64,000 nt of DNA from positions 65,693 to 129,692 of the forward strand of contig NZ_JH651384.1 in NCBI RefSeq assembly GCF_000260135.1, in the 5' to 3' direction. Shown here piece after piece: positions 21,670 to 32,049 of the stretch (position 1 is the first letter of the stretch; each line of letters opens with the position of its first letter). The notes below the pieces were generated by a model, which did no database searches, was not told where the DNA came from, and worked only from the letters and a program-made list of their open reading frames with translations. The DNA is from Thiothrix nivea DSM 5205. GTDB lineage: Bacteria; Pseudomonadota; Gammaproteobacteria; Thiotrichales; Thiotrichaceae. The position numbers were made by a program, and so were the translations under genes.

Positions 21670-23178
21670 TTAGCGCCCCTTGAACAGAGAACCGAGGATG
21701 CCGCGCACGATCTGGGTACCAATCCTGCGCCCTGCGCTGGAGGTGGCGGCACGGACTGCGTTCTTGACCATGGTTTCGCCGATATTGCCGAGGAAGTTGT
21801 CCTCCTGGCGTGCGTTGCCAGCGGATTTGGCAGCGCGGCGGGCGGCTTTTTCCTCTTCCTGTTGTGCTTTCAGTGCCGCTGCTTCGGTTGCAGCCGCTTC
21901 GGCACGTTTTTGCAACAGTTCGTAGGCGGATTCACGGTCAATGGTGGTGTCGTAACGCCCCGTGAACGGGCTGGAGCGCAATAGGCCAGCACGTTCCGCG
22001 TCGGCCAGTGGCCCCATGCGTGATTGCGGCGGGCGGATCAGGGTGCGTTGCACGACACTGGGGATACCTTTGTCTTCCAGCACCGACACCAGTGCTTCGC
22101 CCACACCCATCTGCATGATGGTTTCGGCGGTATCCAGGTTCGGGTTCTGGCGGAAAGTTTCTGCTGCGGTGCGCACGGCTTTCTGGTCACGCGGGGTGAA
22201 GGCGCGCAGGGCGTGCTGGATACGGTTGCCCAACTGGCCGAGTACCGATTCCGGCACATCCAGCGGGTTCTGGGTGATGAAATAGATACCCACACCTTTG
22301 GATCGGATCAGTTTGACTACCTGTTCCACCTTGTCGACCAGCGCTTTGGGGGCGTCATCGAACAACAGGTGGGCTTCATCGAAGAAAAACACCAGGCGCG
22401 GTTTGTCGAGGTCACCGACTTCCGGCAAGTCTTCAAACAGTTCCGCCAGCAGCCACAGCAGGAAAGTGGCGTACAGGCGCGGGGTATTGATCAGCCGGTC
22501 GGCGGCGAGGATGTTGACATGCCCATAGCCGCCCGCACCGGTGCGCATGAAATCCCACAAGTCCAGTGCCGGTTCGCCAAAGAACTGGTCTGCACCTTGT
22601 TGTTCCAACACCAGCAGGGCGCGCTGGATGGCGCCGATGGAGGCGGAACTGACATTGCCGTAGGTGTTGCTGAATTGCTTGCTGTTTTCCCCCAGGAACT
22701 GGAGCATGGCACGTAAATCTTTCAAATCCAGCAGTAACATGCCCTGATCATCAGCCACCTTGAAGGCAATGTTGAGCACACCTTCCTGGGTGTTGTTCAA
22801 ATCCAGCAGGCGAGCCAGCAGCAGCGGCCCCATGTCGGACATGGTGGCACGTACCGGGTGGCCACGTTCGCCGGACAAATCCCAGATGACGGTCGGGCAG
22901 CCCTCGAACCTGAAATCATCAATGCCGATTGTCTGTACGCGCTCGTCAATTTTGGGGTGAGGGTTACCGGCTGCGGCAATGCCGGTCAGGTCGCCCTTGA
23001 TGTCAGCCATGAAGACGGGGACGCCAATACGCGAAAAGCCTTCCGCCAGCACTTGCAGGGAAATGGTCTTGCCGGTGCCGGTAGCACCTGCAATCAGGCC
23101 GTGGCGGTTGGCGAAACGCGGATTCAGGTAGATGTTGTCTTCACCCTTGCCGATCAGGATTCCGCTCTGTGCTGACAT
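21670..23178 (-). CDS. HerA-like/DUF853 (YjgR family) ATPase
   Basis: 502 residues. A Walker A motif (GATGTGKT, about 32-39) and a Walker B-like segment ([17 protein letters not shown]) are clear, and the opening [21 protein letters not shown] matches the DUF853 group of HerA-FtsK superfamily ATPases, of which E. coli YjgR is a member. Downstream come [20 protein letters not shown] and an Ala/Glu-rich coiled stretch near 430-460. The cellular role of this family is not established; no nuclease NurA partner is beside it, so it is unlikely to be an archaeal-type HerA end-resection system. Confidence 0.85.
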   Translation of the reverse strand: MSAQSGILIGKGEDNIYLNPRFANRHGLIAGATGTGKTISLQVLAEGFSRIGVPVFMADIKGDLTGIAAAGNPHPKIDERVQTIGIDDFRFEGCPTVIWDLSGERGHPVRATMSDMGPLLLARLLDLNNTQEGVLNIAFKVADDQGMLLLDLKDLRAMLQFLGENSKQFSNTYGNVSSASIGAIQRALLVLEQQGADQFFGEPALDLWDFMRTGAGGYGHVNILAADRLINTPRLYATFLLWLLAELFEDLPEVGDLDKPRLVFFFDEAHLLFDDAPKALVDKVEQVVKLIRSKGVGIYFITQNPLDVPESVLGQLGNRIQHALRAFTPRDQKAVRTAAETFRQNPNLDTAETIMQMGVGEALVSVLEDKGIPSVVQRTLIRPPQSRMGPLADAERAGLLRSSPFTGRYDTTIDRESAYELLQKRAEAAATEAAALKAQQEEEKAARRAAKSAGNARQEDNFLGNIGETMVKNAVRAATSSAGRRIGTQIVRGILGSLFKGR

Positions 23179-23244
23179 GAATGACTCCTTTGGTTCTAGT
23201 ATTTTTAGGCAGTTAAGAGTGTAGCAGGAAACCGGCCCCGTTCT

Positions 23245-24186
23245 CTATCGGAGGTGCAATTTTCGCAGGGTTTCCAGCGTGATGGCTCCGGCGGCAAGCT
23301 GGTTATTCTCCTGGTAGCGGGTGAGGGCAGCGCGGGTTTTTGGCCCCAGCACGCCGTCTGGCGTGCCCTGATAGTAACCTTGTTGCTGCAGGTGGCCCTG
23401 AAGTTGCAGGATGGTGTCGTGGCTGACGCTGGTTTCACACAGCGCGGGCATTTGCACGATGCGTTCCGGGCGGGTTTGCTTGTGGCTGGGGATGGCCTGG
23501 GTTTTGGCCGGAAGCTGGGTGGTGACGACCTTGGAGGGCTGTTCCACACGCGCCAGTTTGACGGTGGTGTAAACGGCGGGCATTTCCTTGCGCACGACCT
23601 TGGCGGGTTCCACCAGCACTTTGCGGATCACCGTTTCGGTGCGGGCAGGAATGATTTTCTTAATGGTGCGGGCAGGGGTGTCAATGACTTCACGGGTCAC
23701 TTCCGTGTATTCCGCCGGTACTGCCAGCAGGCAGTAGGGGGGAACCTGTTGTCCGGTATCTGACTGCACTTGTGGGCAGGCGGGGTTCCAGCGCTGGGTG
23801 GCTTCCTTCACCTTGATGCGTTTGGTTTCGGTGCGGTAGGTGGGGGGCAGGGTTTCGATTTCGACCCGTTCACGCTCGACCTCGATGGTTTCGGTGACCT
23901 CTTTGAAAACGGCGGGGATAATGCTGTATTCCACGTAGGCATCCGCTATTTTTACCTTGCGTCCGCCGTAGCCCATTTGTACCGGGGTGGTCGAATAGGC
24001 CGCGCCTGCTTCAAACACCGTGACGTTTTCGCTGCTGGTTTGATAGCTGGCCGGAGCCAGTACCTGTGCCTGGCAGATAATGTCTTCCTGGGCTTTAGCG
24101 CTGGCAGCAGGTAGGGTTGTCAAGGTGGCAACCAGTAGGATGGCGGGTTTGATAGGGGTGTGTGGAAGTGGTCGTAAAAATTTCAT
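23245..24186 (-). CDS. Secreted protein with 23-residue repeats and C-terminal peptidoglycan-binding domain
   Basis: 313 residues. A signal peptide covers about 1-32. The C-terminus (about 255-313) is a PG_binding_1-like domain, with LQGHLQQQGYYQGTPDGVLG followed by KTRAALTRYQ. Between them is an unusual Val/Thr/Glu/Lys-rich stretch in which a unit beginning [I/L/V/M]-P-[A/P] recurs with exact 23-residue spacing at residues 90 and 113, and again at 156, 179, 202 and 225; an insertion with C137 and C152 separates the two blocks. The repeats look like alternating beta strands. Cell-wall association in the periplasm or outside is inferred; I do not recognise the repeat. Confidence 0.7.
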   Translation of the reverse strand: MKFLRPLPHTPIKPAILLVATLTTLPAASAKAQEDIICQAQVLAPASYQTSSENVTVFEAGAAYSTTPVQMGYGGRKVKIADAYVEYSIIPAVFKEVTETIEVERERVEIETLPPTYRTETKRIKVKEATQRWNPACPQVQSDTGQQVPPYCLLAVPAEYTEVTREVIDTPARTIKKIIPARTETVIRKVLVEPAKVVRKEMPAVYTTVKLARVEQPSKVVTTQLPAKTQAIPSHKQTRPERIVQMPALCETSVSHDTILQLQGHLQQQGYYQGTPDGVLGPKTRAALTRYQENNQLAAGAITLETLRKLHLR

Positions 24187-24303
24187 GGCATGTTCTGGTG
24201 GACTGCAATTCGGGTTAAATTTCAGGTGGGGATTCTAAACAAAAACAACGTAAAAAACCTGATGTGCTAGTATTTTTCTTTTTCTGATTGCCAGACATTA
24301 CCC

Positions 24304-25338
24304 ATGCAAGTCCGCGCCGAACAGATCGAAGACCATCTCCAGCGTTCCCTCGCCCCGGTTTACCTGGTGGCGGGTGATGAGCCGTTGCAGGTGATGGAAA
24401 CCGCTGATGCCATCCGCAAAGCTGCGCTGAGCCAGGGTTTCAGCGAGCGCGACGTGCTCAATGTTGACGCCCAGTTTAACTGGAATATTCTGTACGATGC
24501 GGCAGGCGCGCTTTCCCTGTTTGCCGACCGCAAACTGCTGGATGTGCGTATGGCGAGCTGCAAGGCTGGGCAGTCTGGCGTCAAGGCATTGGCGCATTAT
24601 CTGGACTGCCTGCCCAGTGATAAAATTCTGTTGCTCCAGACCGGCAGGCTGGATAAAGCCTGTAAAAGTAATGCCTGGGTAAAGAAAGTTGAACAGTTGG
24701 GCGTGCTGGTGCAAGTGTGGGATCTTTCACCCGCGCAAACCCTGGCCTGGATCGCGCGGCGGATGCGCCAGACAGGCTTGCAGCCCGACAACGAAGCGGT
24801 GCGCTACCTGACCGAGAGGGTGGAAGGTAACCTGCTGGCAGCGGTGCAGGAAATCGGCAAGCTGGCCTTACTGTTCGGCAGCCAGCCGCTTACGGCCAGC
24901 GACATCATGACCGTGGTGGCCGACAGTTCCCGCTTCAGCGTGTTTGATCTGGCCGATGCTATCCTGGCGCAGGATGCCCGCCGTATCTGCCATATCATGC
25001 GGGTGTTGCAGGAAGAGGATACGGCAGCCCCGCTGCTGGTGTGGGCGCTTTCCGACCTGTTGCGCCAGTTGTATGCAGGCCGTGAAAACATCCGCAGCAA
25101 CCTTTCCATCCAGCCCTTGCTGATGCGGATGCCGAAACCGCGTCAGGCGCTGTTCCAGAATGCCCTGCGGCGGATGATGGCGGCAGATTGGCCGCAGTTG
25201 TTTGCCCATGCTGCGCGGCTAGACCGGCATAGCAAGGGGGTGGGGCAGGATGCTTCACGCCATCCGCAGCGGCTGTGGGATGAAATGCTGGATTTGGCGC
25301 TGGCGTTGGCTGGGCAGCGGATGACTACTCCACCTTGA
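24304..25338 (+). CDS. holA: DNA polymerase III delta subunit
   Basis: 344 residues, the family's usual length. It begins with MQVRAEQIEDHLQRSLAPVYLVAGDEPL, a typical HolA start (shown here only as QLEDHL-type helix plus YLVAGDEPL), and contains VEGNLLAAVQEIGKLALL and the helical collar domain at the C-terminus. The delta subunit opens the beta sliding clamp within the clamp loader. In many gammaproteobacteria holA follows lptE and leuS; neither is here, so the gene stands alone with a 118-base upstream gap, and its end overlaps a convergent gene by 14 bases. Confidence 0.94.
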   Translation: MQVRAEQIEDHLQRSLAPVYLVAGDEPLQVMETADAIRKAALSQGFSERDVLNVDAQFNWNILYDAAGALSLFADRKLLDVRMASCKAGQSGVKALAHYLDCLPSDKILLLQTGRLDKACKSNAWVKKVEQLGVLVQVWDLSPAQTLAWIARRMRQTGLQPDNEAVRYLTERVEGNLLAAVQEIGKLALLFGSQPLTASDIMTVVADSSRFSVFDLADAILAQDARRICHIMRVLQEEDTAAPLLVWALSDLLRQLYAGRENIRSNLSIQPLLMRMPKPRQALFQNALRRMMAADWPQLFAHAARLDRHSKGVGQDASRHPQRLWDEMLDLALALAGQRMTTPP

Positions 25339-25735
25339 TGCCATGGCTGGCATACCAGCTGCGGTCGATTTCCCACTGTATATCTTGGATGCCGGGTTGT
25401 TCCTTGGCTAATTTCCCCGCCTTTTCCTGTACGTGCGCCAGTTCCTTTTGCGCGGCGATCATTGCCGGGCTGTCAGGGTTGCTGGTATCCAGGCCGGGTT
25501 TGGCGATATTGAAGAAATGCAGCACCGATACCTGTGCAGAGCGCGGGCTACTGAGGGTGGCAATGCCGTTTTCCACTTTTATGGCCCGGAACGGGTAAGG
25601 GTAAGCCTGTAGCTCAGTATCGGCCTTCAACATCCCATTCAGCTGGTTGAGGGTAGGATCCTGCTTGAGGAACCACAGCAGGGCAAGGCCAAGGAACAGG
25701 GCGAGAACAATCAGGAATTGCTGTTTGTTGGACAT
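25325..25735 (-). CDS. Membrane-anchored protein of unknown function
   Basis: 136 residues with one N-terminal hydrophobic segment (FLIVLALFLGLALLWFL, about 7-23) that could be a signal anchor. The remaining 110 residues are soluble, with a helical part near 90-115 (AAQKELAHVQEKAGKLAKEQ). I do not recognise the family. The start has a modest ribosome site (gaagg), and its upstream region is shared with a plus-strand small RNA candidate. Its 3' end overlaps holA by 14 bases in convergent orientation. Confidence 0.6.
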   Translation of the reverse strand: MSNKQQFLIVLALFLGLALLWFLKQDPTLNQLNGMLKADTELQAYPYPFRAIKVENGIATLSSPRSAQVSVLHFFNIAKPGLDTSNPDSPAMIAAQKELAHVQEKAGKLAKEQPGIQDIQWEIDRSWYASHGIKVE

Positions 25736-25815
25736 GGTAAATATACCTTCAACAGGAAGCTTGCTTTACGGTAGAAGATAGATTAGCATTTAATTATATT
25801 CTAAATCAAAAAATA

Positions 25816-25821
25816 TATAAT
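25816..25821 (+). promoter_or_regulatory. -10 box of candidate small RNA at 25828
   Basis: A perfect TATAAT in a very AT-rich stretch, 7 bases before the proposed RNA start. The -35 side is weak (TTATAT at 25794-25799, 16-base spacing). There is no open frame between this box and the terminator that would explain it as an mRNA promoter. Confidence 0.5.
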
Positions 25822-25827
25822 ATAGTG

Positions 25828-25956
25828 ATGAACCAATATGACTGTGGTAGCGACTTATAGGCCGTCTTTCGTAAGGGGAAGGTATAGCCAACACGAGTGA
25901 AAGGTATTGGCTATACCCTCCTAGCGGTTGGGCGTCCTTCGGGGCGCCCTTTTTTA
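25828..25956 (+). ncRNA. Candidate small RNA with hairpin, CCUCCU linker and UUCG-capped terminator
   Basis: About 128 bases between a TATAAT box and a strong terminator, on the strand opposite both neighbours. A perfect 11-bp hairpin (25881-25891 with 25907-25917, GGTATAGCCAA and its complement) is followed by a linker reading CCTCCTAGC (25917-25925), complementary to a Shine-Dalgarno sequence, and then the terminator. No reading frame with a ribosome site is visible. The layout is that of a trans-acting regulatory RNA; I do not recognise the family. Transcription is not proven. Confidence 0.55.
25930..25955 (+). terminator. Rho-independent terminator with UUCG tetraloop
   Basis: An 8-bp stem (GGGCGTCC with GGGCGCCC, one G-T pair) closed by a C(TTCG)G tetraloop and followed by six T on the plus strand at 25950-25955. 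On the minus strand there is no T run after the stem, so it acts for plus-strand transcription, where no protein gene ends nearby. Confidence 0.85.
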
Positions 25957-26946
25957 TGTGCGTTTCCCGCTGAGATTGACTGCCAGATCAATCGCTTCCC
26001 GTAAACTGCCTGTTTCCGCCTTGCCTGTCCCTGCCAGCTCCAGCGCCGTGCCGTGATCCACTGATGTGCGGATAACCGGCAAGCCCAGCGTAATATTGAT
26101 CGCTTTGCCGAAACCGGCGTGTTTGAGCACCGGCAGCCCCTGGTCGTGGTACATGGCCAGTACCGCATCAGCGCCTTGCAGGTTGCGGGGCGTGAACAGG
26201 GTATCGGCGGGCAGGGGGCCGGTCAGGTGCATCCCTTGCTGTTGCAGGCGCTGTAGTGTGGGGATGATAACATCCAGTTCCTCTGTTCCCAGATGCCCGC
26301 CTTCGCCAGCGTGGGGGTTGAGGCCGCATACCAGGATATGGGGTTCGGGGATGGCAAATTTTGCCTGCAAGTCATGGCGCAGGATATTCAGCACCTGGGT
26401 CAGCAGTGCCTGCGTGATCAGGGAACTGACCCTGCTGAGCGGCACATGCGTGGTTGCGAGCGCTACCCGCAGTTTGTCAGCGGCCAGCATCATCACCGGC
26501 AGGGGCGTACCGGTCAGTTCGGCCAGGAATTCGGTGTGGCCGGTGAAGGGTATGCCCGCTTCATTGATAATGCCTTTGTGCAACGGCGCTGTTACCATGG
26601 CGGCAAACTCACCGCTCAGGCAACCTGCTGTTGCCCGCCGCAGGGTTTGCAGGACGTACCCGGCATTGGCAGGGTTGAGGACGCCCGCTTCAACCGGTTC
26701 AGCGCACGCAATCGGCAGGATGAAGCATTCCCCGGCTGCACAGGGCGTTTGCGGCTCTTCCGGGGAATAGGGGCGCAAGCGGACGTTGATGCCCAGTTGC
26801 CGGGCGCGTTCCTGCATGACGGCGGGGTCGGCAATGATCACCAGGTCGGTGGGCCATTGCTGTTGCTGCAACAACATCAGGATGATGTCGGGGCCTATCC
26901 CGGCGGGTTCCCCGACGGTGATGGCGAGGCGTGGGCGCTGTGCCAT
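25954..26946 (-). CDS. pdxA: 4-hydroxythreonine-4-phosphate dehydrogenase
   Basis: 330 residues, the normal length. It opens with [16 protein letters not shown] and has the metal-binding histidine regions ([38 protein letters not shown]). The enzyme oxidises 4-hydroxythreonine phosphate in pyridoxal phosphate synthesis. It lies two bases after the SurA-like gene and behind lptD, matching the lptD-surA-pdxA order of E. coli; rsmA, the usual next gene, is absent and a small RNA candidate is found instead on the other strand. Confidence 0.96.
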   Translation of the reverse strand: MAQRPRLAITVGEPAGIGPDIILMLLQQQQWPTDLVIIADPAVMQERARQLGINVRLRPYSPEEPQTPCAAGECFILPIACAEPVEAGVLNPANAGYVLQTLRRATAGCLSGEFAAMVTAPLHKGIINEAGIPFTGHTEFLAELTGTPLPVMMLAADKLRVALATTHVPLSRVSSLITQALLTQVLNILRHDLQAKFAIPEPHILVCGLNPHAGEGGHLGTEELDVIIPTLQRLQQQGMHLTGPLPADTLFTPRNLQGADAVLAMYHDQGLPVLKHAGFGKAINITLGLPVIRTSVDHGTALELAGTGKAETGSLREAIDLAVNLSGKRT

Positions 26947-26948
26947 GG

Positions 26949-27548
26949 TTAGTGCAATTTCAGGCCGCTGCCGGTTTCAACCGGGATGCGGTATTCGATA
27001 TAAGCCCCGTTGCGTAGTTCCAGCAACCATGCCTGATACTGCTGTTCCACTGCGGCATCACTTTCCTGTGCGCCGGAGGCTTGTAGGCGGTTGCGCAGTT
27101 CACGCTTGCGCAGGGCGTCGGCCATCAGTTTGCGGCGGGTTTGTTCGCGGAATTCGGCATAGTCGATGCCTTCCTGTTGCAAGGCTTGTTGGAAAGCGGG
27201 CAGGCTCAGCTTGTTCTGGCTGGCAATGCTTTCAATCGCCTTGTTGAGGGTGACATCATCAATCTGGATGCCGGACGCTTCCGCCTTTTGCGTTTGCAGG
27301 CGTTCCATGATCAGGTTGTCGACCGCCGTTTTGAGCAGCGCCTGCGGGGCAAGGCTGGCGGCAGCCTTGCTGGAAGTGCGCAATACCTGCGCCCGTTGGT
27401 GGGCTTCGCTCAGCATCACGACATCACTGTTGACGACTGCTGCAATCTGGTCGAGTGGGACGCTGTTGTCGGCGCGTAGCGGCGGGCTGGCCAGTACCAG
27501 GAAAAGTGCGGTTGCGCCCAGTCGTGGGAGAAATTTTGCCTTATTCAT
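26949..27548 (-). CDS. surA: SurA-like periplasmic chaperone lacking PPIase domains
   Basis: 199 residues from the ATG at 27548 (another ATG lies at 27554). A signal peptide ([17 protein letters not shown]) is followed by a SurA N-domain: [17 protein letters not shown], then [19 protein letters not shown] and [21 protein letters not shown]. Normal SurA is about 430 residues with two parvulin domains; here the chain goes straight from the N-domain to a short C-terminal segment ([19 protein letters not shown]) that resembles SurA's last helix and strand. The family escorts outer-membrane proteins to the BAM complex. Its position between lptD and pdxA is the standard surA place. The gene overlaps the 3' end of lptD. 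Confidence 0.8.
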   Translation of the reverse strand: MNKAKFLPRLGATALFLVLASPPLRADNSVPLDQIAAVVNSDVVMLSEAHQRAQVLRTSSKAAASLAPQALLKTAVDNLIMERLQTQKAEASGIQIDDVTLNKAIESIASQNKLSLPAFQQALQQEGIDYAEFREQTRRKLMADALRKRELRNRLQASGAQESDAAVEQQYQAWLLELRNGAYIEYRIPVETGSGLKLH

Positions 27549-29724
27549 ATCCATACACCCTATCTCGCAGCAGGTCACGGGTTCCGCTGCCGAAGTTGCC
27601 CAGCCCTTTCAGTTCCAGCTCAACGAACACCGCGTTGTCGCGGGTGGTGTTGTCGGGAAGCAGGTAGTTGCGGCTGGCGACACGGGTTTTCCAGCAGCAG
27701 CTTTCATATTCTGCACCGATGACGGTTTCCAGGTCACGGTCATTCTGCAAATCGTGTTCCCACGCGCCGATGGCCTTCCAGCGTGGGTTGACCGGCACTG
27801 AGAATGACAGGCTGGCGGATTCAAAGTCATCCTTGCGCTGGGCGTAACCGACATTGACGATACGTTGTTTGTCATCCTTGTAACGCAGGCGTACTTCTCC
27901 GGCGTTGAAAGTGTTTTCCCCGCTGTCCCAGTAAGCAGTGCTGCTGAGGCGGGTACGCGGGTTGATTTCGCCAGCGGCTTCGAGGATGAGTTCGGATTTG
28001 TCACCCTGTACCGGTGCTTCATCCGGTAGGGTCACTTTGCGGTCGTCGAAATAATACATCTGGCCGATACTGGCGCGGAACAGCTCACGCCCGTCGTCTG
28101 GCGACTGGACACGGGTGGTGAGGGAGGCTGACAGGCGGTTGGTGTCGCCGATCCGATCCTTGCCGGTGAAACGGTTTTCCGCAAACAACTGGTCGTAACT
28201 GAGACTGCGCTTGGATGAGTCAAACACCGGAATGTTGCTTTGGTCGCGGTAGGGCGTGTAAGTGTAGAACAGGCGAGGTTCCAGTGTCTGCACGTAGCGG
28301 CCATCCTTGATATTGCGCTCAAAAAACAGGCCAGTATCGAGACTGGCACTGGGAAGGCTGCGGGTAATGCGTGTTTCGGTGGCATTATCCAGATCATATT
28401 CGGTGTGGTGCAGGGTCAGGGATGGGCGGATGTAAGCAGCGTCAGTGGAAAATTTCTTGCTCACGCGGGCACTCAAGTCGAGGCGAGTGCCATTGGTTTC
28501 CGTTTTGCTGCCGGAAAAGTGGGTGAACTCGGTTTCGGTGCTCAGGTTGAGGCCATTGCCGCGTTGCGGCGGGCGATAACGCAGCAGCAGCTGCGGCAGC
28601 CGGGCATGGGGCGCAACTCCGCCATCCAGCACTTGATAGTTTTGCAGCAGGCTGGAAAAAGACCAGTTTTCCCCGGCAGTGCGGTATTCCAGACGCCGCT
28701 CCAGGTTGACCACACTGGTGGATTCCAGGGAATTGCCCAAGTCGACGAAATACTGGTCATCCGACACGCCTTCCGCTTTCAGTTCCAGGCTGGACACAGA
28801 CCCTAGCCGGGTGTTGTTTTGCACGTTGAAATAATAACGGTTGTTCTTGTCGCTGGCGCGATCATCCGGCAGTAGCGCATAAGTTAAGGTTCCCTTGTGC
28901 TTTTCTGTCAGGTAACGGTATTCACTGCCCAGTTGCAGGCCGCGCCGCCCCAGCAGGGTGGGGGTGAGGGTCAGGTCGTAATTGGGCGCAAGGTTGAAAT
29001 AGTAAGGGATGCTCAGTTGTAGCCCGGAACGTTCATTGCTACCGATGATCGGCCACAGGAAGCCGGATTTACGCGCGTCCGTCAGCGGAAAGGAAAAGTA
29101 TGGCAGATACAGCACCGGCACATTGCGTATTTTCAGGGTAGCGTTACTGGCGGTTCCGCGCTCTTCATCGTGGAGCAGGTTGATGGTAGTGGCGTTTAAA
29201 CTCCAGTCTGGGCTGTCGGCGGGGCAGGTTGTGTAGGTGGAATTTTCCAGACGTGTCAGCCCGGGGGGGTCCTGCACTACGCGCTTGCTGTAACCGTGAC
29301 CATCGGCCTGTTGCAGGTAGTACTCCGCATCCTGCATTTCCCCGGTTTCCTTGCCCAGGTCGTAATGCAGTTCACTGCTGCGCAACTGCATGTTGCCGCT
29401 GCTGAAACCGACATTACCGGAGCCGCTGACAATCCCCTCCGGCTGCTGGTAACTGGCACGGTCTGCGCGCAGGGCTTTGTCACCCTGGGATACATGCACA
29501 TTGCCTTCCATAGTTGACAGCCCTTGTGCGCGGAACAGGGCAGTATCCGCCTCTATATAGACGGCTTGCGGTGGGAGGCTGGATGGGCGTTGGTCACTGC
29601 CAACCGGGATGGTTTCCGGAACCGGGCACTCCATCCACTCGGTCTGGGCAAAAACGACCACTGGACTGCACGACAGGCTTATTAATACGCAGCGCAAGCA
29701 ATGCTGTTGTAGTCTGGTTACCAT
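27541..29724 (-). CDS. lptD: LPS-assembly outer-membrane protein LptD
   Basis: 727 residues. A signal peptide covers about 1-26; an OstA-type jellyroll domain follows (EGNVHVSQGDKALRADRA), then a C-terminal beta-barrel rich in alternating aromatic and polar strands. Four cysteines fit the disulfide pattern of LptD: C33, one near 172 (TTCPADSPDW), and an adjacent pair near the C-terminus (ESCCW). With LptE it inserts lipopolysaccharide in the outer leaflet. The lptD-surA-pdxA order supports the call. No obvious promoter is seen in the 320-base upstream gap on this strand. Confidence 0.95.
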   Translation of the reverse strand: MVTRLQQHCLRCVLISLSCSPVVVFAQTEWMECPVPETIPVGSDQRPSSLPPQAVYIEADTALFRAQGLSTMEGNVHVSQGDKALRADRASYQQPEGIVSGSGNVGFSSGNMQLRSSELHYDLGKETGEMQDAEYYLQQADGHGYSKRVVQDPPGLTRLENSTYTTCPADSPDWSLNATTINLLHDEERGTASNATLKIRNVPVLYLPYFSFPLTDARKSGFLWPIIGSNERSGLQLSIPYYFNLAPNYDLTLTPTLLGRRGLQLGSEYRYLTEKHKGTLTYALLPDDRASDKNNRYYFNVQNNTRLGSVSSLELKAEGVSDDQYFVDLGNSLESTSVVNLERRLEYRTAGENWSFSSLLQNYQVLDGGVAPHARLPQLLLRYRPPQRGNGLNLSTETEFTHFSGSKTETNGTRLDLSARVSKKFSTDAAYIRPSLTLHHTEYDLDNATETRITRSLPSASLDTGLFFERNIKDGRYVQTLEPRLFYTYTPYRDQSNIPVFDSSKRSLSYDQLFAENRFTGKDRIGDTNRLSASLTTRVQSPDDGRELFRASIGQMYYFDDRKVTLPDEAPVQGDKSELILEAAGEINPRTRLSSTAYWDSGENTFNAGEVRLRYKDDKQRIVNVGYAQRKDDFESASLSFSVPVNPRWKAIGAWEHDLQNDRDLETVIGAEYESCCWKTRVASRNYLLPDNTTRDNAVFVELELKGLGNFGSGTRDLLRDRVYGYE

Positions 29725-29841
29725 GCGTTATGTGCGGCATTCAAAGCGCCCTAACATCGCATACTCTGGGGATGGACTCAATCGAAAATATCCCTCTGTC
29801 TGGTTCATTTTCGTTGAAACCGTAACACGTAAAAGTGTAAC

Positions 29842-29864
29842 CTACCCGCACTTGCGACGGGTAG
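29842..29864. other. Small hairpin in lptD/AT-hook gene intergenic region
   Basis: CTACCCG at 29842-29848 pairs perfectly with CGGGTAG at 29858-29864 around a 9-base loop. There is no T run on either side, so it is not a standard terminator. It sits in the 321-base gap 29725-30045, whose other contents are the AT-rich palindromes and promoter listed next. Confidence 0.4.
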
Positions 29865-29908
29865 CCCGAAAATTCTGGTGACATTCCCAAAATGCAGTAG
29901 TTTCTAGC

Positions 29909-29938
29909 TCAGAAATAAATAAAGTTATTTATTTCTGA
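29909..29938. repeat. 30-base AT-rich inverted repeat, possible operator
   Basis: Two perfect 14-base arms (TCAGAAATAAATAA and its complement) separated by two bases, about 20 bases upstream of a promoter for the AT-hook protein gene. Such AT-rich symmetry is a plausible binding site for a minor-groove binding protein, including the product of that gene. Confidence 0.6.
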
Positions 29939-29957
29939 ATAAATTTAACATATGATA

Positions 29958-29986
29958 TTGAAATGTTGAATAATTATTCAGATAAT
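29958..29986 (+). promoter_or_regulatory. Promoter of AT-hook protein gene with palindromic spacer
   Basis: TTGAAA at 29958-29963 and GATAAT at 29981-29986 are separated by exactly 17 bases, a good sigma-70 arrangement. The spacer contains a perfect 14-base palindrome TGAATAATTATTCA at 29967-29980, immediately against the -10 box. The start codon follows about 60 bases later. Confidence 0.65.
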
Positions 29987-30045
29987 AGTTATTTAGTCAT
30001 AATCAAGTAGCAAGCTGATTTGTTGGTTCTTGAGAGGGAGACGCA

Positions 30046-30510
30046 GTGAGAACTACTGAATATTCAAATGGGATGTCAAACCTGACGGGGTTTGAGGCAA
30101 AAAGCCACGACAATGAAACAGGACATAAACCCATGCAGCCAGATGATTCAAATACAAAGCGTAGCCGAGGGCGTCCCAAGGGCGCGACTTCCAGCACCTT
30201 GGCCGAAGTCCGGGCACAGGCTGCGGAAGAAAAACGCAAAATCAGGGAAGAGTTGAGCCACAAGATCAATGTGTTACGCCATCAGCTGGATGAAATGGAC
30301 AACAGCTATAAGGACGAAGTGCGTGAACTGCGCGAAGCCCTGCGCATGAGCGAGCAGCGTGAAGCCTTTTACCGGGCGGCTTTGGAAGAGCGTTTGCTGA
30401 TCGTCGCTGATCACGTCCACAAGAGCCTGACTGAATGGGCTGCTGCGGAACTGGAAGAAGGCCAGATTACCCAGCGTAAACGCGGGCGTCCGCGCAAAAC
30501 GTTTAAATAG
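30046..30510 (+). CDS. Coiled-coil protein with an AT-hook near each end (putative nucleoid-associated protein)
   Basis: 154 residues starting at a GTG with a clear ribosome site (gaggga). Residues 41-46 (RGRPKG) and 146-151 (RGRPRK) are both AT-hook cores with flanking basic residues, and the region between (about 52-118) is highly charged and heptad-like (ELSHKINVLRHQLDEMD), predicting a long coiled coil. This suggests a dimer that holds AT-rich DNA through several hooks, as in bridging nucleoid proteins, but there is no similarity I recognise to H-NS, MvaT or Fis. The palindromic AT-rich DNA upstream suggests autoregulation. The gene stands alone between divergent lptD and convergent dapE. 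Confidence 0.75.
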   Translation: MRTTEYSNGMSNLTGFEAKSHDNETGHKPMQPDDSNTKRSRGRPKGATSSTLAEVRAQAAEEKRKIREELSHKINVLRHQLDEMDNSYKDEVRELREALRMSEQREAFYRAALEERLLIVADHVHKSLTEWAAAELEEGQITQRKRGRPRKTFK

Positions 30511-30553
30511 GACGGGGAACACACGGTCGGTTTAATGCATGTTTTTGCGCCAT

Positions 30554-32045
<1,492 letters not shown>

Positions 32046-32049
<4 letters not shown>

